From assembly GCA_009667805.1 (NCBI GenBank), contig CM019069.1, positions 47,426,201 to 47,490,200 on the forward strand: a stretch of DNA of 64,000 bases, read 5' to 3'. The translations under genes were made by a program, and so were the position numbers. Shown here piece after piece: positions 33,565 to 46,199 of the stretch (positions are counted from its first letter, which is position 1; the number at the start of each line of letters is the position of its first letter). Source of the stretch: Leptobrachium leishanense. Its lineage: Eukaryota; Chordata; Amphibia; Anura; Megophryidae. The notes beneath the pieces are model-generated. The model saw only the letters and a list, made by a program, of their open reading frames with translations. It did not search any database and was not told where the DNA came from.

Positions 33565-36500
33565 TTTTGCAAATACAATGGGATTCCTTGTCGATGGAGG
33601 TCTTGTTTCCATAGGAGACATAGTGGCCTTCATACATTCAAAGTTACATTTTTGCTGTAAATGTAGAATTTGAAATCCTATTTCTGTGCTTAAAGATACA
33701 GATCACATGGACGGATGAGTTTCTAGTCCTTAAACACACACTGATGTAAACCTTTGCAGCCATCAGTGCTCTTTCGTTTTTCAGAAGAGAAGTTGTGGAT
33801 TATTTCATAGGGAGACCCCGCCTGGGATACTTGGCAAGCACATGATTTTATTTTACATTTTTATTGACGCACTATAACGCAGAGCAATCATTTGTAGATT
33901 GCTGCCTCCCTGAGATGTCTGTATACCGTATTTCACAGCACACTCATGCATTCTAGACCTTTTGTTTTCCCAGCGGTTAATACTCTCCGTGATTGAGCTC
34001 CGATGCCTGTGTTAATGTGCCAAGCCCACTGTGTAAACGCGCACAAAGCCCTGTGAAGCCTCATTATCCCCTTTGTGAGCCGGCGGTTTAGGGTTAGTTA
34101 CTTTTGGCCAGGTGTCCGCATCGTCAACAGCTAATTGGTCTGTTTGCTACAGTTTCCAAGAAATGGCCTGCGAGTGAATGGACGGAGAGTCTGAGGCGAG
34201 CCCCGCAGGTGGCCCGCTCTCATCCTCCTCTCAGACCAAGCCGGGGATTAGAAGGCATTGGGAAGTCAGTGGGAATAGGCCAGCTATTTGCGCTCTCTGG
34301 GTTTTGTGAACCAGCATGGCTTCTCTTCCCAACACTGCTCATCTGTCCCCTATTCAGATGACCTAAATCAGAAAGTTAATTTGGCTCTTCCAAGCAAAAC
34401 AATAGAACAATGCTATAATATCACATGTCCTGGTCGTCCAACTTGGATATTTTCATGCTAACATCTTTTTGGACCCCTCCCTTTTTTTTCTTTATTGTAG
34501 TACAAATCCTTTTACCACATTGTTACTGCGGGGAAAGGTTACGGAAGACACTCCCTCAATTCCCTTGTAATTGTATACAGGTGCATATTACACATCCAAT
34601 GCAAAATGTGCCAATATACACAGTTCAGTGAAAAACAGGCGGCATCAAAGCCCGGTTTCACTAAGAATTTTTAGTCTTTTCAGCTGACTTGTCTGACACT
34701 TTTCACATTAGTCTGATCTATACACTTCTAAGTGCAGAGTGAGCGTTTGACAGCAGCAAGGTTCTACAAAACATCACAAGGTCAGATTAAAGGGATGTTC
34801 TAGCGAAAAATGTCTTTCCCTATTTTTGACATAGTGTGTGCGATTTTGACCCGACTGGCCTGGTGACACATTTTTATTAAACTTTTATAAACACACCTAA
34901 ACTAGTGTTTGTGATCTGCATGAATCCATATAGTGTGCAAGGCAGCTGTATGCTGGTGGTGAGATGCGTATGATTTGGCAGTGAATTGGTATTTGCCAAA
35001 CTGAGAATGCATTTGAATGTGGTTCTTTTATTTATTTATTTATTTATACATTTATTTTTTTTTATCCTTAGAATGTCCCTTGAACAGAGGTGCTGATAGA
35101 GCTGCAGTCCCGTGTCCCAAAGTTAGCATTATAGTTCTTTTTTCCAATTTGATTTATTTTTTACTTCCTCCCCAATTGTATATTTATGCTTTTTTTTTTT
35201 AAAATTTAAGTAGCCAGATAAAACCAATGCAGAGGTAGGTAAACCTTTAAAAGCAAGAGGCTAATTTTTACATTTAAATGGACTTAGAGATGGGGCTGTG
35301 GGTCACCTAAATATTTAGCCCCTGGTCCATGAAACCCTGAATTCGGCACCACCTATACCTAGCAGTGACAACAGCATAATGGTAAGGTGGCTCTCTGAGT
35401 ATCTTATCATGGTAGTCCTGAGAGCCAAGGTAGTAAAAAGCAATCTGTGCCAGAAAAGGCGCTGATCTCTTCTCCCATGACCTTCAGAAACTATTAACGT
35501 TATACCTTTTAATAAAAATGTTTAGAAGAAAAAAACTAAAATGGAAATAAAAATGCCTTTTTACAACAACAGCCTAGTGTATAAGTATGAGAAAAACAAA
35601 CTGTATCACTCATGATGCATGTGTTGTTTTTGGTGGCATCATTGCTTTTACCATGAACAGAAAAGCAGAGGAAAATAAAAGCAACACAAAAACCACAACA
35701 AAACAAAACACACGGACTGCTGGTTTTTATACACATAAACAGCCACAAAACCAAGTGCTTTATGCCTGACAGCTAAACAATGGTGTATATATAAAAGAAA
35801 CCACACTTAACGGCCTTGTTCTGTGGATAACCGAAGAACAGAAAGCCTTCCCCCACTAGGTGGCTGCACGCAAAGCTCACAGAATGTGTATGAAAAGTTT
35901 AATATTCTATTCAGAACGTGCTAAATCTGTAGAATAACCAAGCAGACTGTTTGACATGCATTGTCTGCACGTCCATCAGCGAGTGGATGAAGTCCCCCTC
36001 TACAAACACATACATAAGGAAAAAAAATGTAATCTCTGAATTAGAAAACAAGTTTAAAGCCACATTTACTGATGATCAAGAAAGTCGATCAGAAAGCCCT
36101 GCACGCCAGTTGTGATAAACACACGTCACACCGCGGAGTGACAAATCGCACTAAAACACATAACTCCTCTGGATTGCAGTATAAATAATACAGAGGAATG
36201 GAAGACAGCAACATTACTGAAAATGAAAAAAGAAAACATGTTAAAGCATCTTAACCCCCTCATGGACAAAAAATGCCACCCAGTTAGTGAGCATTAAATG
36301 ATTTTTATGTATCGACATCGAAAATGTCTGCCTGACCGGAGATGGTTCTTAAAGTTCAATAATGTGCTTTATTTATTCTTTTATTGTTCTCGAGCTGTGC
36401 AGAAGGTGAGGGGTGTAATGATTTAACAGTAGAAATCAGCGCATTCACTAATAGTGTATTTGCTAAGTGTTTAAAAGTCACTTTTTAAAATGTATTAAAC

Positions 36501-36739
36501 AGATGCTAAACTTTCTTTTATAAGTAAATAGTTTAAATTTTTGTTTTTCTCCATGTAGTGACTACCCCACAATTTCTTAAAAGAAAAGGAAAAAAATAAA
36601 ATAACCACATAATATTCTAGGCAGTCACTTTGTCAGAAGGTAAATGTTACTTGCTTGGCCTTCATGCCCCGGTGCCTGTACTGCCCTTAATTATAACCCA
36701 AAATGAAGAGAAAATGGTGAGCACTCACCGTCTTGATTT

Positions 36740-36885
36740 AAAAGGTTTCAGGTTTCAGTTTTATTCCAAAATCCCATTCTAGTGTCAATGTTTAGGCTCC
36801 ACCAAGCCTTTATCAAGAGCAAGGTGGAGTCGAAATGTTGACACTACGAGGTTTTTTTCTTCTTGAATAAAGGTGAAGCCAGGAA
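36740..36885. repeat. Dispersed repeat with near-inverted halves
   Basis: TTTTATTCCAAAATCCCATTC ... CTAGTGTCAATGTTTAGGCTCC and GGAGTCGAAATGTTGACACTA ... TTGAATAAAGGTGAA are approximately inverted. CCTTTATCAAGAGCAAGGTGG between them resembles frog repeats seen also near 51670. Family not named. Confidence 0.4.
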
Positions 36886-38019
36886 ACTTAATAAAGACCC
36901 ATGAGTGGATGCTATTTTTTTTCCATTTGGGGAGTTACTATTTTTTTATATAAATTGTAAATGTAGACGCACACCTGGGAAAGGCAACGAAGGTGTTTTT
37001 TGTGGGGATGTATATATTTATATACACACTATTTTTTTTTCTCTTTAAGTTACATATTATATGAATCCAGATACAGTTACTATTCACTATTTGCATCAAT
37101 AGAATATATAGATTAATACATATATTTGTATAGATTTAAAACACTAGTTTATATATTGTAAACACACCGTATGTGTGTGTTTGTATAGAATATAAACACA
37201 TTATGTGTACGTATGAAAATATGAGTCTATAGCGCTTTAAATCTTTCCACGCTATAGCTTGATGTTATTTATCATTTCTGCCTATTCCTATAAATCTTAA
37301 AATAGGTTAAATTAAGGTAAACCTAATAAAAATAAGATCTAATGGATGAGTTTCAGCAGTTGCTGCCACAAAGACAAATTTCCACTTCCGTGGCCCGAGT
37401 TCAGACTGCCACAGTCTATTTAATTCTTGCACCAAAGAATCACTTGTGGCTAGGGCCCTTCAGCATTCTCTTTCAGCCCGTGGTGGGCACAGACCTAATC
37501 TTCTCATGCCTCATTATTTCTACAAGGCATTTTGCTCTTGTTCAGATTACACGCTTAAAATGAGGAGGAGGAGGGGAAGGGATTTAAATGCAAATGGCTT
37601 TGTAAATCCCTTTGTAACCTATCAGCGGCTCTGAAAGAACACAGGGCATCTTATTGATACAAGCAGTGCCCCCTTGATTCCAAGTGATTTTTCCCTTTTT
37701 TTCCCTTGTATCCTTGTAGTTTATCAGCACATTCATCCCTTCTCATCCTCTACTATTAAGAGAGGACTTCCTTTAGCAACATGTTAAGAGAAGGGAGGTG
37801 TATACTATTCTTTGTCTGCAGCTTATCTGCAATTAAAGATTATGAAAAATATTACTCGGAGGCCTTGACGGAGCAAATCGAACATAATTTATGTGACAGC
37901 TTCATAAAGTGAAAATAGACATATTGATTAGCTGGAGTACTTGATTTTAATGTGTTTAATCCAAACATGGATAACCTGGACAAAACCTGACAGAAATCAA
38001 TTTTACTTGTGCCTCTCTC

Positions 38020-38128
<109 letters not shown>

Positions 38129-38599
38129 CAGACCTTCATGTTTTATGGTGCTCCTTATGAGAAAAGGGAAACCGCTCCCAGATTTTTCACAACTTTGCAA
38201 ATTTACTGAGATGCAAAAACTGAAATGTCGCAGTGATATTCAGATCCTTCCTTTTGACATTTAGCCTGGATCATCTTTGAGATGTTTCTGTACTTTGGAG
38301 TCCATCTGTGGCAAAATCAATCCATTGGATATGATAATATAAGGCCTCGCAAACCTTTCCATTATTTAATAAATGACAGTTGAATATCTAAAGAAAAAAA
38401 ATATTGCGCCAGCTTGCTTTATAGTAGATGTTCAGAGTTTGGGGCGGGGGGGGGGGGGGGTGTGATAAATCATTTGCTTTCACATGATCAGTATGTCTCA
38501 CCATAGTGCCAACAGGTTCTTGCCGTTTACATTTATGGTAAACCACAGGTTTAACTACTGCAGAGCATGATCTCTGCTTTGCAAAAGAGTCAGCCTGTG

Positions 38600-39415
38600 G
38601 GTTCTGCTCAATAATGGGTCAGCGTATTGGTCCTGCTCTATATAATGGGACAGCTTATGGTTCCTGCTCTAGATAATGGGTCAGCGTATGAGTTCTGCAC
38701 AATAATGGGCCAGCGTACGGGTCCTGCTGGTTAATGGGCCAGCGTACGGGTCCTGCTGGTTAATGGGCCAGCGTACGGGTCCTGCTGGTTAATGGGCCAG
38801 CGTACGGGTCCTGCTGGTTAATGGGCCAGCGTACGGGTCCTGCTGGTTAATGGGCCAGCGTACGGGTCCTGCTGGTTAATGGGCCAGCGTACGGTCCTGC
38901 TGGTTAATGGGCCAGCGTACGGGTCCTGCTGGTTAATGGGCCAGCGTACGGGTCCTGCTGGTTAATGGGCCAGCGTACGGGTCCTGCTGGTTAATGGGCC
39001 AGCGTACGGGTCCTGCTGGTTAATGGGCCAGCGTACGGGTCCTGCTGGTTAATGGGCCAGCGTACGGGTCCTGCTGGTTAATGGGCCAGCGTACGGGTCC
39101 TGCTGGTTAATGGGCCAGCGTACGGGTCCTGCTGGTTAATGGGCCAGCGTACGGGTCCTGCTGGTTAATGGGCCAGCGTACGGGTCCTGCTGGTTAATGG
39201 GCCAGCGTACGGGTCCTGCTCGTTAATGGGCCAGCGTACGGGTCCTGCTCGTTAATGGGCCAGCGTACGGGTCCTGCTCGTTAATGGGCCAGCGTACGGG
39301 TCCTGCTCGTTAATGGGCCAGCGTACGGGTCCTGCTCGTTAATGGGCCAGCGTACGGGTCCTGCTCCGCTAATGGGCCAGCGTACGGGTCCTGCTCCGCT
39401 AAATGGGTCTGCGTA
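38600..39415. repeat. 29-bp minisatellite, about 25 copies
   Basis: The unit GGGCCAGCGTACGGGTCCTG + CTGGTTAAT is repeated almost perfectly from 38705 to 39370. The left edge (38600-38700) holds decayed units with GTCAGCGTATGG. Near the right edge the units switch from CTGGTTAAT to CTCGTTAAT and then CTCCGCTAAT. One unit near 38890 lacks a G. It lies in intron 2 of DYNC1I2. Confidence 0.96.
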
Positions 39416-40440
39416 TGGGTTCTCCCGTGCTAATGTGTGTACAAAGCCTGCTCGGCTCGGTTCCATTTTTCCAAGTTCTTGGAAGAGCTGTGTGAAGTCG
39501 GCATCCCATGTTTGTAAAACCCTCACACAGCTTATTGAATGGTTGTGATGGCTCCATTAAGGATTTGGCAAGATATTGTTATGCTGCAATAATATTTCTT
39601 TACCACAAGATGGCAGCATTTAATTCCCTTTACCTTCCTATGATATTGGTAGTATTTAAAGGGGCATGGGGTTTCTTGGAGCAGGGAGTCCGGTTTCCTA
39701 GCTGTCCTCTAAACCTGACCATCTCTGCTTCCTTGGCGCTCAATATTCTTTCCTTGCTACAAATAGACTTGTTAATAGTGCACTATGGTTCAACTCTGAT
39801 TTCCAGAAACTATTCCACCCCTTGCTGAGCTAAAGTGGAGAAACATTGTTGAATCTAATGTTTCACCTGCTGTTGCAGCGCGGAGATCAATGAAGCAGTA
39901 CGGGTTTTAAACCATCCATTTACCACATGGAAACTGTCAATACAGGTTTAACCATTGCAAGCGGCAACAACCCGTTGGCAGTATGGCGAAACACACTGAT
40001 CATGTACAAGTTGTGATGGCTACTTTTTGCGGTAATGGCCATGCCTCACCACCCAATTCACACAGTGGTACCTGGATGTCCAGCTGGGCCCCTGGATTTC
40101 CGCACTTACAGGAGAATTGTGGAAGGTGTACTCCAAAAGCTGCGGGCCAGGAATTTTTAAAAATAAAACTATATAAAATTGGTTGCTTGGCTACAAAATT
40201 CCACATATATCACAGCAGGAATGGAGACCACAACTGTAACATACCACTTACTGAGCTCGTGATATGTTGCTCATTTGATGCTGGCTTACGGCATTGCCAG
40301 CAACTGGTATACAGTTATTTGGCCACTCCTTAAAGGTTTGAGCCGTCCATTAAAGTTGTTAGGAGATAAACACAAAAGAAAATGTCCTTTCTGTTGCTTT
40401 AATTGGCAACCCTGATCATTTTCCTCTCGATCGTCTAGCT

Positions 40441-40622
40441 CAGTGGTCCCCAACCCTTTTCCTCAGGGCCCACTAACAGACCAGATTTTCAGATTTACCT
40501 TTGGGAAATGCAGACTGAATCCTGCAATCACTGAGCAGCAAATCCTATCACCTTTGCTGTGCTTCAGATATCTGCAAACCTGGCCTGTTAGGGGACCTGA
40601 GGACCAGGGTTGGGAACCACTG
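40441..40622. mobile_element. Family E hAT MITE, copy E2, perfect target duplication
   Basis: CAGTGGTCCCCAACCC at the left and GGTTGGGAACCACTG at the right. GTCTAGCT flanks it exactly on both sides (40433-40440 and 40623-40630), an 8-bp hAT duplication. Confidence 0.9.
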
Positions 40623-40707
40623 GTCTAGCTGGTCTTTCCAGTCCTATCAATTTGGGTGGTTTATTACAGAATCTGTTTCTCTTCGATTGGTTGTTTTAAT
40701 ATTCTTA

Positions 40708-41066
40708 ACCCCTTAGTGACCGGGTGGTTTTACACAAATCCGTCTTTTAGTGACCGCTGCTGTTTTTACGTTTCTGCGCTGTTAGTGTTTAGGTCAAATT
40801 TTCCTCTTACTCGTTTATTCGACCCACACATATTATACACCCTTTTTCCCGCCATTAAATGGACTTTCTAGAAATACCATTATTTCCATCATATCGAATA
40901 ATTTACTATAAAAAAAAATATGAAATATGAAGAACAAAATGGTAAAAACACACTTTTTCGTAATTTAATCCCCAAAATCTACAACCACCCAAAAAGACCC
41001 CGGCTAAATAGGTTCAAAATTTTGTCCCGAGACTAGAAATACCCAATTTTTACATGCGTTTGCTTT
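40708..41066. mobile_element. TTAACCCC-type element fragment
   Basis: CTTAACCCCTTAGTGACCGGG begins a typical frog TTAA-terminal repeat. AT-rich sequence follows up to the next TTAA element at 41067. No matching right end was found. Confidence 0.4.
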
Positions 41067-41070
41067 TTAA

Positions 41071-41913
41071 CCCCTTCACTGCTGAGACAGTTCACCTATG
41101 TGCGCTGCGCTCATTCTGACCATTTTGTGCTAATTATTTTTAGATGACAGCCTAGGTCATATTTAATTAAACTCCCCCCAGACAAAAAAAACTTTTAAAA
41201 AAAAAACATTTATTTTATTTAATTTTTTTTACATTTTTTTTAAAACCAAATCTGGTCATGTTTGGTATCATTGGAAAGGCCATAATCAGGCCTTTCAAAT
41301 GATGTCAAATATGACCATCCAGCTGCCATGGATCGGGAGATAAAGGGATCCTTAGGATCCCCTTATCTCTACATGGCAGCTAGAGGGTTGACTGGCCCAC
41401 TGACATCCTCACACATATGGTGAGGTTGTCAGTGGGTGGGGGGGGGGACCTGGAAGCTTGGCTGACATCCAAGATGTCAGCCCCCCTCCAGGTTTGAATC
41501 GCGTTTTGGCGCCAATTGGCGCCGCAACGTGATCCGGCGGCGAAACTGTTAATGCCATACACCGCTGGAAAGGGGAGGATCTCCCCTCTCCAGCGGTGCA
41601 AACGGCATCTCCCTAGCTTCAATGGTTGGGGAGATAGAGGGCTCCGAAGGAGCCCCCCCTCCCCTCCATTGAAATGCATGGGGACGCCAGCTGATGACGT
41701 CACCACGCAGGGTGGCGACGTCATCAGCCTCGCCTGCCCATGTAAATCACATGGGCAGGCTTCCTCCCTGCCAGAATCGCCGTGGGATCCAGCGAGGGAG
41801 GTGAGTATCGGGCGGGAGGGGGATTAGGCGCCGCTGACGTACCCTGTACGTCCGCGGGTCTAAGGGAGACCCGAGAACAGGACGTACAAGGTACGTCAGC
41901 GGCCCTTAAGGGG
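41071..41913. mobile_element. TTAA-flanked (piggyBac-like) MITE
   Basis: TTAA (41067-41070) precedes CCCCTTCACTGC and AAGGGG precedes TTAA (41914-41917). Inside lie several short palindromes: GATCCTTAGGATCC near 41348, an inverted GATGACGTC pair near 41693-41728, and GTACGTC/GACGTAC pairs near 41838-41895. GC-rich right half, no transposase. Confidence 0.6.
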
Positions 41914-41926
41914 TTAAACTGTTCTA

Positions 41927-43531
41927 CAGTTGTGTTCAAAATTATTCAACCCCCACTGAAATTGAGTGTTTTGGCCAGTTTGACATTGATTTTGATCATT
42001 CAGTCATCTTGCTTACAATTAAATCAAAGCGGCACGTGTAGGTCAGACAAATATAACATAACATTTATAATGAAATAACCACAAATGTCTTTTCTGTGCT
42101 CACATCATTATCAGTTTTATTCAACCCCCAAGTGACATTCAATCTTCGTACAACATCCTTTTACAGTTATAACAGCTTTTAAATGTGAAGCATAGCTTGA
42201 CACAAGTGTCTTGCAGCGATCTATGGGTATCTTCGCCCATTCGTCATGGGCAAAAGCCTCCAGTTCAGTCACATTCTTAGGCTTGCGCACTGCAACTGCT
42301 TTCTTTAAGTCCCACCAAAGGTTCTCAATCGGATTTAAGTCAGGTGACTGCGATGGCCACTCCAAAATGTTCCAGCCTTTAATCTGCAACCTAGTGGACT
42401 TGGAGGTATGCTTGGGATCATTGTCCTGTTGAAAGTTCCAACGTCTCCTAAGCCTCAGGTTTGTGACGGACTGCATCACATTGTCATCCAATATCTCCTG
42501 GTACTGAAGAGAATTCATGGTACCTTGCACACGCTGAAGCTTCCCTGTACCTGCAGAAGCAAAACAGCCCCAAAGCATGATTGACCCCCCCGCCATGCTT
42601 CACAGTAGGCAAGGTGTTCTTTTCGTCATAGGCCTTGTTCTTCCTCCTCCAAACATAGCGTTGATCCATGGGCCCAAACAGTTCTAATTTTGTTTCATCA
42701 GTCCACAGAACACTATCCCAAAACTTCTGTGGTTTGTCCACATGACTTTTGGCATACTGCAGTCGACTCTTCTTATTCTTTGGAGACAGCAAGGGGGTGC
42801 GCCTGGGAGTTCTGGCATGGAGGCCTTCATTACGCAGTGTGCGCTGTATTGTTTGAGCTGAAACTTCAGTACCCACATCTGACAAATCTTTTCTCAGTTC
42901 CTCAGCAGTCACACGGGGACTTTTCTCCACTTTATGCTTCAGGTAGCGCACAGCAGTCGAAGTAAGCATCTTCTTTCTGCCATGACCAGGTAGCGTTTCA
43001 ACAGTGCCCTTTGCCTTGAATTTGCGAATGATGCTTCCTATGGTCTCTCTTGGTATGTTTAACATCTTTGCAATCTTCTTATAGCCATTGCCCTTCCTGT
43101 GAAGAGTAATCATCTCTTCTCTTGTCTTCCTGAACCATTCTCTTGACTTCACCATGTTTGTAACCACACCAGTAAATATCTAGAAGGAGCTGAGTATCAC
43201 AGTCATTTTAAAGCTGCCTAATTGGTGCTTATTATGCTTTATTGCTGCTCCGTGACATCCACAGGTGTTTTCAATACCTGATTGAAGAACAGAGGTTCAT
43301 TCAAGTGTTTTCAGAGTGGTAGTCTTTAAGGGGTTGAATAATTGTGTCAATGAAGAATTCACAAAAGAAACATTTACTACTGTATTACAAAACCAATTGA
43401 TGTCATTTTAGTTGCATATGGTTCTTTAAAAAGTCCTTGTAGGATTTCATTCTGAATACAATTACAAATGTACACTAAATTCCCTAAAACCCTTTACAGC
43501 ATTGGGGGTTGAATAATTTTGAACACAACTG
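41927..43531 (-). mobile_element. Complete Tc1-type transposon
   Basis: The terminal inverted repeats CAGTTGTGTTCAAAATTATT (41927) and its complement ending at 43531 are flanked by TA on both sides (41925-41926 and 43532-43533), the Tc1/mariner target. It is 1,605 bp, with the transposase on the minus strand. It inserted just outside a TTAA MITE in DYNC1I2 intron 2. Confidence 0.95.
42117..43155 (-). pseudogene. Tc1 transposase, one frameshift
   Basis: The transposase is about 345 codons, the usual Tc1 size. I take the Met at 43155 as start (an in-frame Met lies at 43167). In order: N-terminal helix-turn-helix (EEMITLHRKGNGYKKIAKML), an AT-hook-like GHGRKKM, a second HTH (VTAEELRKDL ... TIQRTLRNEG), then DDE blocks: first Asp in VLWTDETK, second in FQQDNDPKHTSK, Glu in SPDLNPIENLW. 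The frame breaks in a run of seven G (minus strand) near 42590, right after KHGGG; the second half continues as SIMLWGCF. One indel is the only visible defect. Spacing between second Asp and Glu is 32 residues, not the usual 34. Confidence 0.93.
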
Positions 43532-44106
43532 TATATCATTAGACTTTTGATTTGTGTAATAATATAAAGTTTTCATTCCTATTTATTTAAGTGTAAACTT
43601 TTTAAATCTTAGTCTAGTAGTATATATTATAATATAGTAATGTACATGTACATGTACATGTATATGTTAGGGGTAAAGACTGAAGTTGTGATGCACCTAG
43701 GAATACGTAAAACTATTACCCAGCAGCTTTTGGGTAAAGCCCGACATGAAATCAAACATCAGCCTTTACCCGGGTAAACTGCGATCTGAGAACATGCCGC
43801 TGGGTAATGTGTGTTCAAAGACTTCCACGCGGGTTACAGTTGGATAAAGATGCTCACCCTATGTATATACTTGAAATCCACACACAACTCAATGCATAGG
43901 TTTAATCAAGAATAAAAATACATTTTGGCTAGCACAGAGGAAAAATAAAATTCTTGTAAAGTTGTGGATTATAGGCTTTTTGTAATCTGGGCACAGAAAG
44001 CTAAACAAAACAACAGGGTTTGGCTGCACAACCCAGATGATGCATCGATGAGACGTAGTGCTGCCAAAATAGCTTCCATTTTTAAATAAAATTCTCAAAC
44101 CTAGAC

Positions 44107-44255
44107 CAGGGGTCAGCAACCTCGCCCCCCCCCTAAAAAATGTGTTAGAACTACATCTGCCATGATGCTCTGTTTGTTAGGTTGGCACAGCCTCGTGGGA
44201 AATGTAGTTTCAAAACACCTGGAGGGCGAATGTTGCCATCCTCTGGTCTAGACAA
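44107..44255. mobile_element. Family D hAT-type MITE copy
   Basis: CAGGGGTCAGCAACCTCGCC at the left, AACTACATCTGCCATGATGC inside, and TGTTGCCATCCTCTG at the right. Flanks ACCTAGAC and GTCTAGAC agree at 6 of 8 positions. Confidence 0.65.
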
Positions 44256-44824
44256 TCACTCAAATATCAGATATATAAACCTTCTACAGAGCAAAATCTG
44301 GAGATCTGGTCACACCATTATGGCCATATCTACACTTTTTCTACCTCAATGTGGGTAAATACGGCCATGTTGGGGAGTCATGTGACCGTGGTTAATACTT
44401 GCCATTGTGCTGTAGGTGTCCCTTTTTCCCAGGGACCTGATTTACTTGCCACGTCTTGGTTATCTCAGTCTCTTGAGGCACAAAACCTTCTCAGATACCG
44501 GACACATATTTCTCATGAAATGTCACACACACGATTTCTCATCGCGTTCCATTCCTCTTACCCTGTGTGTCACCAACATGTTATGAGCCTGTATAGATGC
44601 ATGAATAATCCAGCATGTGATTGGTAACACTCTCTCTTCTCCTTCTTTTTTCTTCCCATCGTTCATCTCCATCCATGTATGTTTTTTGGTTATCCATCCT
44701 TCTGTTTCCGTCATCCTTTTTGCGTTTCTTTTAAACCCTCCATGTTAACTTGCTTTGGAAACTCCTTAAGCGGTCCAACCCCTGCGAATAGTAACAGAGG
44801 ATACGTGTCTGTTTCACTATTTAG

Positions 44825-44915
44825 TCCCCCCGCCAACGTCTCCCTCCTCTAAGTCTGTGAGCACCCCGAGCGAGGCTGGGAGCCAGGACTCCGGAGATGG
44901 AACCGTCGGAGCCAG
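44825..44915 (+). CDS. DYNC1I2: DYNC1I2 coding exon 3 (residues 75-105 in part)
   Basis: The acceptor is CACTATTTAG|TCCC and the donor GCCAG|GTACGT, 91 nt, entering in phase 1 and leaving in phase 2. With the G carried over it reads [20 protein letters not shown] then [10 protein letters not shown] and the first two bases of Arg. [19 protein letters not shown] is a near-identical match to vertebrate DYNC1I2. This is the Ser/Thr/Pro-rich linker whose phosphorylation affects p150 binding in mammals. CpG use is higher than in the flanking introns, as expected for a constrained exon. Splicing from 32086 skips any VFSEYW mini-exon and gives the short isoform type. Confidence 0.97.
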
Positions 44916-45739
44916 GTACGTGAGCGCGACTAACCCTGAGCTTTCTTGTTACTAACAACATGGTTATTGCATATACTGCAAGAAAGATGGAGTAGTGCTC
45001 GAGACATCACTGCATTATATAAAGTGGATATACAGGTCATGGACAGTTCCTGATGCTGAGAATCTAGTGTTCATTCATGTTATTGGTACACAGTATGACT
45101 AACCTTGACACCACAGAGGCTTCAGAACCACATGTCCCATAGTGCTCATCACGGAACATATAGTTGGGCAATGTCTCAGGTGCCAAGCTTCACCATCTCT
45201 ATATAAATAAACAGAAAAGCTAGTTGTTGGATTAGCTCAGGGACTCTGAAGTATGGAAGTGTTGGTATTCTTTAGGCTGCTGGTTAATCGCCCCTTACTC
45301 TTGGTAGCAGAGTAAGATTGAAAGAATAAACAAATACAAATTTACATAAAGATATAGGAGCGCTCGCCCACTGCAACTTTTGAGAAGTTACTGTTTAGCT
45401 TTGTTAGAAAAAGCCTTCAACGTCCTCCTTATTAGCGGTAATCAGGCATGTGTTGCAGATACTCTAAAATATGTATTTAGTTTATTTCTACCAATAAATA
45501 GGAGGATAAACATTAACCGGAGCTGTGACCGTCTTGGTCAGTTATCTGTAAAAATCTTGCAGGAATGATACCGCTTTGTGGACGTTGGTAAAATCGATTC
45601 ACAAAAAAAAAACCGCCTGCAGATTGAAGGAATAACAATTGTACTGCCGGGCTTGACCAATGTGCTTTGAATCTAGGAGCCAACTACAAATGTTAGGAGG
45701 CAGGTTTTTCTTCAGACTAACAAAGCTTTACCCGGGTGG

Positions 45740-45935
45740 GTGGAGTAGAGGTAACATCACTGCTCAGCGTAGAGAGAGCCTGTGGAGACATGAGCCCGAT
45801 TCCAGCAAGAGCACCTCTCCAGTAAGTGTCCTTGGGCAAGACACCTAACCGTACATACTCACCATCCAGGACATACTTGAAACGGGAGAAATCTCAATGT
45901 ATCTTTCCTGGTAAAATCCTTTCTCAAAAAAACAA
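45740..45935 (+). mobile_element. tRNA-derived SINE, plus-strand copy
   Basis: GGTGGGTGGAGTAGAGGTAA opens the head, followed by GTGTCCTTGGGCAAGACACC and the tail GAAATCTCAATGTATC, TTCCTGGTAAAATCCTTT and an A-rich end. The B box is degenerate (CCCGATTCCAG). The same tail alone occurs at 47245-47310. Confidence 0.7.
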
Positions 45936-46199
45936 AACAAAACAAGACAAAAACCAACTAAAGATACACTGATACCATTTTTTTTTTTTTTAAGACCGAA
46001 TACAAGTACTGATTCTCTTTCGCTCTTTATTTCTCCCCCCCCCCCCGTACCAGTCTGTTTAATATCATGTGACCACTTTCCAAATAATAATTTAGGATTT
46101 AGCTGAAAACCCGTCCAATTTATGATAATATTGAAATGTATGGTCAGACACCCAATTTACCCACTGCACATCCTACCACACACAGACCTCCTATACAAC

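Noticed and set aside
38600..39415. CRISPR-like array of 29-bp repeats
   Set aside because: Units are directly adjacent with no unique spacers, and the context is vertebrate; it is a minisatellite.
41516..41939. ORFs on both strands across 41380-41939
   Set aside because: They lie in a GC-rich palindromic TTAA MITE; no domain seen.
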